Below are positions 5,585 through 5,631 of a stretch of DNA of 5,631 nucleotides, one piece after another. The notes under the pieces are model-generated. The model was given only the letters and a program-made list of their open reading frames with translations. It was not told where the DNA came from and ran no database searches. The DNA is taken from contig DUOL01000032.1 in the NCBI GenBank assembly GCA_012838875.1, positions 1-5,631 of the forward strand, given 5' to 3'. The stretch's first letter is position 1. The number at the start of each line of letters is the position of its first letter. The stretch is from Bacteroidales bacterium (GTDB lineage: Bacteria > Bacteroidota > Bacteroidia > Bacteroidales > WCHB1-69). Both the position numbers and the translations under genes were made by a program.

Positions 5585-5631
5585 TAATTGAATTTACTGA
5601 ATAGGTCTAGTTTTTGATTTATAGTGTTTTA

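Larger units (their letters stand above)
5124..5631. other. Gene-free region downstream of proS
   Basis: No convincing protein-coding gene is seen here on either strand. All plus-strand reading frames starting with ATG in this stretch are very short. A 106-codon minus-strand frame (5088-5408) runs through the palindromic element and the end of proS and looks fortuitous. The region holds the structured element at about 5183-5344, then AT-rich sequence with many stop codons, and a possible IS-terminus-like motif at 5573-5584. No simple GC-hairpin-plus-T-run terminator immediately follows proS. Confidence 0.6.

Noticed and set aside
5414..5616. Tiny plus-strand reading frames after the structured element, such as MSLKVCIDFFYHIAK and MKNGRLAMRQP
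   Set aside because: They are under 20 codons, with no ribosome binding site, no conservation that can be judged and no supporting context.

Overview
The window looks like a piece of a Bacteroidota (Bacteroidetes) chromosome. It is AT-rich. It carries a proline--tRNA ligase of the archaeal/eukaryotic-like type 3 form with strong resemblance to Bacteroides-type sequences as I remember them, and a FadL/OmpP1-family outer-membrane protein of the kind often labelled 'hemin receptor' in this phylum. Perfect matches to the Bacteroidota -7 promoter box (TAnnTTTG) lie where promoters are expected. Class or genus cannot be fixed from the sequence.

Layout, left to right. (1) Positions 2-124 hold the last 40 codons of a plus-strand gene I cannot identify. 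(2) Its stop codon directly abuts the stop codon of a minus-strand FadL-family porin gene (125-1573). (3) Upstream of the porin, on the same strand and 48 bp away, is a 638-aa probable lipoprotein gene (1622-3538). Its product is built from a Tyr/Trp/Gly-rich domain followed by three tandem-repeat arrays with 8-, 6- and 13-residue periods. (4) A 109-bp divergent intergenic region separates this gene from proS (3648-5123, plus strand) and carries one promoter-like -7 box for each direction. (5) From 5124 to the end there is no convincing gene. About 60 bp after proS lies a compact, relatively GC-rich, multi-stem palindromic element (about 5183-5344) that can fold as one nested structure and resembles a dispersed Bacteroidota intergenic element. 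Near the right edge a short motif resembles an insertion-sequence terminus.

How the parts may relate: the lipoprotein and porin genes probably form one transcription unit and both products are predicted to reach the cell envelope, so a functional link is plausible but unproven. proS is a housekeeping gene that shares only the divergent promoter region. The least explained parts are the repeat-rich lipoprotein, whose arrays are all multiples of three bases and so can change length without breaking the frame, and the structured element downstream of proS.
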